Source: Petunia secreta | Taxonomy: Eukaryota; Streptophyta; Magnoliopsida; Solanales; Solanaceae | Length of the DNA stretch: 64,000 bases | Direction of reading: 5' to 3' | NCBI GenBank assembly: GCA_029990175.1 | Contig: JARKIP010000003.1 | Coordinates: 682,001-746,000 of the forward strand | Shown: positions 56,218 to 64,000 of the stretch, in pieces | Layout of the letters: every line of letters begins with the position of its first letter | Position numbering within the stretch: the first letter of the stretch is position 1 | The notes under the pieces: generated by a model | Seen by the model: only the letters and a program-made list of their open reading frames with translations | What the model was told of the DNA's origin: nothing | Database searches by the model: none | Program-made: the position numbers and the translations under genes

Positions 56218-59084
56218 CAATAAAGGTTTTGACCATAAAGGTTTCCAATTATTTACAACTAGCATGCTTAATTTATTTTGGTTTATTATATCTGTTTGTT
56301 TGTGTGCCACGGAAAGCATGTCACTGCACCCTTATTTGTGTACATATATAAACTGGAATTCCGTTCATATTTCCCCCACTCCTGCGAACCTCTTGCATTC
56401 TCACTCAAATATCCGCTAGGTGCGCACATGCGCACCCCCACCTTCTTCCACTAAAGAACCCTATGACGAGTTGGTACACCGGCGGCCATCGTAGGAGTAA
56501 TTCGACTGCGAGACCGCTTTCCACTCACCTGTTAGCCTCAACCGTTAACCCACTCTTAGACGGAGCTTTTAGGAGCATGCATGCATTTATATCTTAGTCT
56601 GGACCCGGTCCTTGGTACCGCCTCCATAGTTAGGAAACCGCCCTTACGTCAACGGGTTTTTGAAACCCAACGACAATGCATATTATGTGCTGTGTGATAA
56701 CGAATCCTCAGTCCTAACCATGTTTTGAGAAAAATTATATTTGGAATTTTGTCTCCTATACTGTTTTTTAGGTTAAAAAATGGAAGAATTTAGCAGAATC
56801 TGTGTGGTCATAGCAGACCACGGAGAATTTGACCTCATAGTGCAGAATTTTGTGAAGAAGACAGAATTATAGTCCGGGGAAAGTTAGGCAGATTTGGTTG
56901 GTTTGTGTTTTGGAGATTGCCATGTTTAGTGAGATCTAAGAGGCGAAGCCCCTGGTGTCTTTAAAATGATCAGTGGGGTCCCTCTCATGAATGACATTGC
57001 GTATGTGCAGGCCTATGTTGACTGTCCAGCTGCATTCATGATAATTGAAGTATGCTTGTCGCATACTAGGAGAGTGAAGCCCCTATGTCTATAAACGACC
57101 AATGGGGTCCCTCCTTTTGAAGACCAGTGCGGTCCTGGCTACCTAGGAAACTGAGAGGCTTTATCAAAGCCGAAGACCAGTGAGGAGCCCTATGAACAAG
57201 GTCTGTGAGCCTTGCAAAACCTAGGAAGCTGAGAGGCTTGTCCAAAGCCAAGGACCAGTGAGGTTTTATTTGTAAAAGGTCGATTGGAACCTTTTATGAT
57301 TTGCAGTCTGGTATTGTGAAGGCAGTTGGAAATTTCCCCCTAGATGTTGTAAAATAATTGGGAGTTGTGTTTGGAGGAGCGAGGATGTTTGCAAAAGGTA
57401 TCAAGAATGTTTCAGGCTTTAGGCATTTGGGTTTAGAATTTTGTGCAGATGTTGTGAAGAGCATGAGTTGTGTTGGAGTTTCGAGTTAATACCAACTTTT
57501 GGAAGATAGTTGGGATAACAAAATTGCAGTGTCAAGGCGTAGAGATGATTGTTATCAATTATGGTTATTATTTATTGCTTACTCTACATCTGAACTGCTC
57601 AGAACTGGCATGGACTATATTTCGTTACCACTTGTTTGCGCGATTAGGCTTTCCTCTGGCACAAAAGAGGCATCTTACAGGGTAGGACGCGTTTGCATAT
57701 TTATTTACACTCAACTACTTGTGATTGTCACATGTTAATTGCTTGCCTTGCTTTATTTGCTCAAAATGCGTTAAATACTAGGTGTTGCTTGCTTGTATGC
57801 AATCTTATGAATAACATGCAAACTAACATAGTTACCCTTTGAGGTTTCTTTTGTTTTTTTTATTTCTCTAGCAAAAGTTGGATTTGTGAAGTGACTGACC
57901 ATTCACCATGCAAGGGATTCGAAATCTGATTGATGGTAAACGCTCTAGCTCTTGAACAATGCAGTACCAGAAGCTAATGACATTGTTTGAAAGAACTTGG
58001 CGATTAAACTTAGTAGCATTATTTTCAATTTTAGTTCAGATTGAGGCCCTTAATTGCATTGTACTTTAAAGCTTATGTTAATCTGAATCAACTCAATTTG
58101 AATTTATGAAAGTTGAAATAAAATGCATCGCATTCTTATTATATTATTTACTCTTGCATTTGTTTCTGTTTCAAAACTAAAATTGATAAACCTGCCAAAA
58201 CTTTGCTTGTGACGTATGGCAAAGCAACTGAACAGATTGAAAGCGATGCACTGAAAATTTATTGCCTGCACTCTTTGGATATCGCACTACTGTTAGAACT
58301 TTAACTGGGGCAGCTTTATTTGTTGGTATATGGCGTTGAAGCAGTGATGCAGAACTACGCACGGTCTGATTCCCAAAGAGGGATACGTAGGCTTCCCCAT
58401 CGGGCTCAACCCTTTAGCATTTAAATTTTTATTTTTCCCCAAGAAGGATAACTGGGCAATTTTTGCAAAACGAATTGGAGATACGAAAGATAATAACTGG
58501 GGCAAAATTTTTAAAGAAGCAGCATTGGTTATAAGAGGCAGAATCGGCAAGAAATTTGAAATTGGTTAAGCAAACAGTGCGAAGTCTAAGACGAAGGACG
58601 TTTAGTTTGTTTTAAAATATGTTACAAGTTTTAAGTCAAGGCAAAATTTTCAAAATGCATCTTTGACTTTATTTTCTTGCTTATTTCACTCGCTATATTG
58701 CATTAAAATATTTTATCTTGCCTCTATTTTTCAAAATCTATGCTATTTGAGTTCATGAGCCAAGTTTCTGAAAGCAATTCGTAAATCCAAGTCCAGTGAA
58801 GATGAGGAAGCAGCAGAAGCAGCAAGATCAGGATGAAGACTGCACAAATCAAACGCTTCCCCCTCCCTCCCCAAAAGCTAACAAATTTTTCTTTGAGAGC
58901 AGGAACATGAAGGTTTAAAGGGAAAGAGCCTTTAGACGGGACAAGCAACACCAATCAAGTTGACGACACATATGATTCGGCTTGATAGATCATTCAAATC
59001 TATTCTTGTGGCATCTAAGCATTACATTTGATTATTGCCAAAAAGGGGGCGCTTTTCCTTTCTTACCATCTTAACATTGTGATA
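56218..59084 (+). other. Non-coding interior of the non-autonomous element
   Basis: No recognisable retroelement protein in any frame. It includes a 30-codon frame beginning at an ATG near 56779 (MEEFSRICVVIADHGEF) and short repeats around 56940-57260 with phrases such as GTGAAGCCCC, CAGTGGGGTCCCTC and GAAGCTGAGAGGCTT. These could be relics of a gag leader. Confidence 0.55.
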
Positions 59085-59740
59085 GAATTTACCTTGTGGT
59101 AGCGATAGAAAAGTCAACTATGGGGCACCATGTGCGGTGTGTCTCGCCAGTTGGTTGTTCTACAAAAGCATTATATTATACTTGTTTAGAATAGAATCGA
59201 CAAGTCAACTATGGGGCACCATGTGCGGTGTGTCTCGCCGGTTGGCTGTCTAGAAAAAACATTATATTATATTATATACTTGTTTAGAATAGAATCGACA
59301 AGTCAACTATGGGACACCATGTGCGGTGTGTCTCGCTGGTTGGTTGTCCTACAAAAGCATAATATTATACTTGTTTAGAATAGAATCGACAAGTCAACTA
59401 TGGGATACCATGTGCAGTGTGTCTCACCAGTTGGTTGTCCTGCAAAAGCATTATATTATACTTGTTTAGAATGGAATCGACAAGTCAACTCTGGGACACC
59501 ATGTGCGGTGTGTCTCGCCGGTTGGTTGTCCTGCAAAAGCATTATATTATACTTATTTAGAATAGAATAGACAAGTCAACTATGGGACACCATGTGCGGT
59601 GTGTCTTGCCGGTTGGTTGTCCTGCAAAAGCATTATATTATATACTTGTTTAGAGTAGAATAGATAAGTCAACTATGGGACACCATGAGCGGTGTGTCTC
59701 ACCGGTTGGTTGTCCTGCAAAAGCATTATGTTTTATATCT
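59085..59740 (+). repeat. Tandem array, 91-bp unit, seven copies
   Basis: AAGTCAACTATGGG(A/G)CACC begins units at 59111, 59202, 59300, 59391, 59482, 59573 and 59666 (spacing 91, 98, 91, 91, 91, 93). Each contains GTGCGGTGTGTCTCGCCGGT and CATTATATTATACTTGTTTA. It sits in the 3' part of the element, as does the 77-bp array of the Ogre. Confidence 0.93.
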
Positions 59741-60563
59741 GCACAGATTAAGATTTGGCAAGGCAGCTTGAGGTATTATGTCTCGTCAGTCGACCTATTT
59801 TGTTTATATTCTACAATTCATTCTCGCTTTACTTATTGTCTTACTTTATTGTTGCAGAATAATGATCAGCCTAGAGGTTCTCCGGGCGGAGCGCCTCGTC
59901 AGCTGATTGAAGGAAGAGATTTTGATGATACCACCACCCCCATTTACAATTTTTGTTTTCGCTTTATTTATTTTTTATTTCAATTATTATAGTTTATTAG
60001 CAGTTGCTCGCTTACCGTTTGTCCAGATTGTTATAGAATTTTGGCAGTACCGCAGCAGCATTTGGAGCATAACGTGGAACTTTTTCTTAGCAGTGAACTG
60101 GGGCAATTTGGATATGAGCTAGACTCGTCAACGAAGACCTGAAGAATCGCACCCGCATCAGTTATCAACCCTAGAGGTAAGTCTCCTGTTAACCCTGAGT
60201 CTGAGGTTTGAGATTGAAGACAAGATGGCTCGGATATCGAGATGCAGTAGAAGTTATGTCTGTATAAACCCCTCTTTATGGGTGTGTCGTCGACATCTTC
60301 ATAACTTGGGTGATTACAAGCCTCTTTTCCCGCGTTTGAGTAGTTGTTACTATCTCGTCTTTGATTTTCAAATTGTAATGAACTACATATGGCCTGATTC
60401 TCTTTCAGCCCGAGATATGTAGGCAATTCGAAAACCGGAGCTCGGCCATGTCCTTAAGCCTAGAAATTTGATCCCAGGAATCAGAGGATTGGCTTTACCG
60501 TGACAAAATTGGCTTTCACGTCAACTTTCTTTACCCTGAAAACTCTTTCATCCTTTTCCGGGT
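59741..60563 (+). other. 3' internal stretch before the polypurine tract
   Basis: Non-coding, about 820 bp. No domain in any frame. It ends with GATCCCAGGAATCAGAGG and pyrimidine/purine-rich sequence running into the polypurine tract. Confidence 0.5.
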
Positions 60564-60576
60564 AAAGAGGGGCAGC
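60564..60576 (+). other. Polypurine tract of the non-autonomous element
   Basis: AAAGAGGGGCAGC directly before the right LTR (TGTTGAC). Identical in all 13 bases, and in the following TGT, to the Ogre tract at 8687-8699. Confidence 0.85.
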
Positions 60577-63118
<2,542 letters not shown>

Positions 63119-64000
63119 TCGTGTTCCTGTAAACGCTAGAAATTAGTGCAATTCTAGGTGATCACATTGACGATTTTTAGATGTATGTTTCTCTATGCCA
63201 GTTCTCACTGGTTTATGATAAAAAAAATTGTTGCTGATATTGATATTCCACTTAAAAGTACAACTTCTTCTTCCTTTTCATATATTTATCTGTCTTACCA
63301 ATATTTTTAATTTAAACAAACAACCACTTTAAAATAGTGCATTTAAAGTATGGTATAACTCTGCTTTGGAATATAAGCTTCAAAAAACTTGTATAATAAA
63401 TTTAAGCACCAAGTAATAACACCTATTTGAATTAAGGGGGAAAAAAAACTTAGCGAGTTGAAATCATAAGTACTTGTTGACTCTAAAACCTACACAATAT
63501 TACGAACCGAAACATCAATGTAGTTATCTCTAGTGAAATAATGAACAAATATGCCTACTAAGAGTATAGCACACATATCAAAACATCTGAAACCTCATGA
63601 AATATCCCATTAAATATTTCTCTCAAATCTCAATATTTTATCTTAATCAATTATACTTCATATGTGGATGACTAATATAATGTCTAAAGTGCGAACGATC
63701 AAACAAGAACGTCATAACTAAATATTCATAGGTCAAGACAATGAATATAATATTGACAAACGAGATACTATAGGAGTTCAAAAGTGGTAGAGATATTAAT
63801 ATTTTGTAACTGAATAAAGAATTTTTGGATGACAAACAACTTTGAACATAACAAAATAGAAATTTGTTATGTATTCTGTTTAATTCTCCTCAAGAACCTC
63901 AGTTGTTTTGTTTCACTAGTGATTCACATGGAAGTATATCCATATAGTTTACCAATATTTTAGAATATATATGGATACGTTGAACACTTCTGTAAGTATT
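63119..64000. other. Unassigned AT-rich flank
   Basis: Begins with the second TCGTG. It should be the continuation of the sequence upstream of the DUF1985 gene (minus strand), so probably the promoter region or interior of the MULE. I see no coding frame, no terminal inverted repeat and no recognisable motif. Confidence 0.5.

Overview
The window is plant nuclear DNA, almost certainly from a dicot and most likely Solanaceae. The family call is an inference from the style of the LTR retrotransposons, not a proven identification. It is a nest of transposable elements inserted into one another. I see no intact host gene; the only host-like coding sequence is a broken protein phosphatase 2C fragment at 27.7-28.25 kb.

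Layout. (1) 1-4780 plus 27171-27716: the 3' part of an Athila-like LTR retrotransposon on the + strand. It has an uninterrupted gag-protease frame, about 2 kb with no polymerase, and an LTR split in two by a later insertion. (2) 4781-27170: a complete Ogre/Tat-type element on the minus strand, flanked by the 5-bp duplication AACTC, with 3.9-kb LTRs that are almost identical. In its own 5'->3' order it carries a primer-binding site, a structured-looking leader, ORF1 (plant-mobile-domain-like), gag-protease-G-patch, a 191-nt intron, RT-RNase H-second RNase H-integrase, a block of roughly 77-bp tandem repeats and a polypurine tract. ORF1 has two in-frame stops and pol has two. (3) 27717-28250: the PP2C fragment. 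(4) From about 28253 to beyond the window: remains of a large Mutator-like element (MULE). It has a candidate terminal repeat at 28253, a decayed transposase (40.85-46.23 kb), a 58-aa ORF, a spliced GRF zinc-finger gene, an 87-aa ORF and a spliced DUF1985 gene. (5) Insertions inside that MULE territory: a LINE (28647 to about 40850, minus strand) that is itself split by a hAT element (32727-37287, 8-bp duplication CTTGTACC); a 2990-bp insertion in the transposase (43128-46117, duplication ACCGA); and a non-autonomous LTR element (53637-63118, + strand, duplication TCGTG) lying 73 bp upstream of the DUF1985 start codon.

How the parts relate. The element at 53.6-63.1 kb has no coding capacity, but it shares the 16-nt polypurine tract/LTR junction and the primer-binding core of the Ogre element, so an Ogre/Tat machinery probably moved it. 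The cargo genes of the MULE (GRF finger, DUF1985, two small ORFs) are the least conventional content. Three of them have a TATA-like box roughly 65-85 bp upstream of the start, which suggests a multi-gene transposon with separate promoters. The MULE and LINE frames contain several stops and frameshifts, while the Ogre LTRs differ by only about 0.4 % by hand count, so Ogre is the youngest dated layer.
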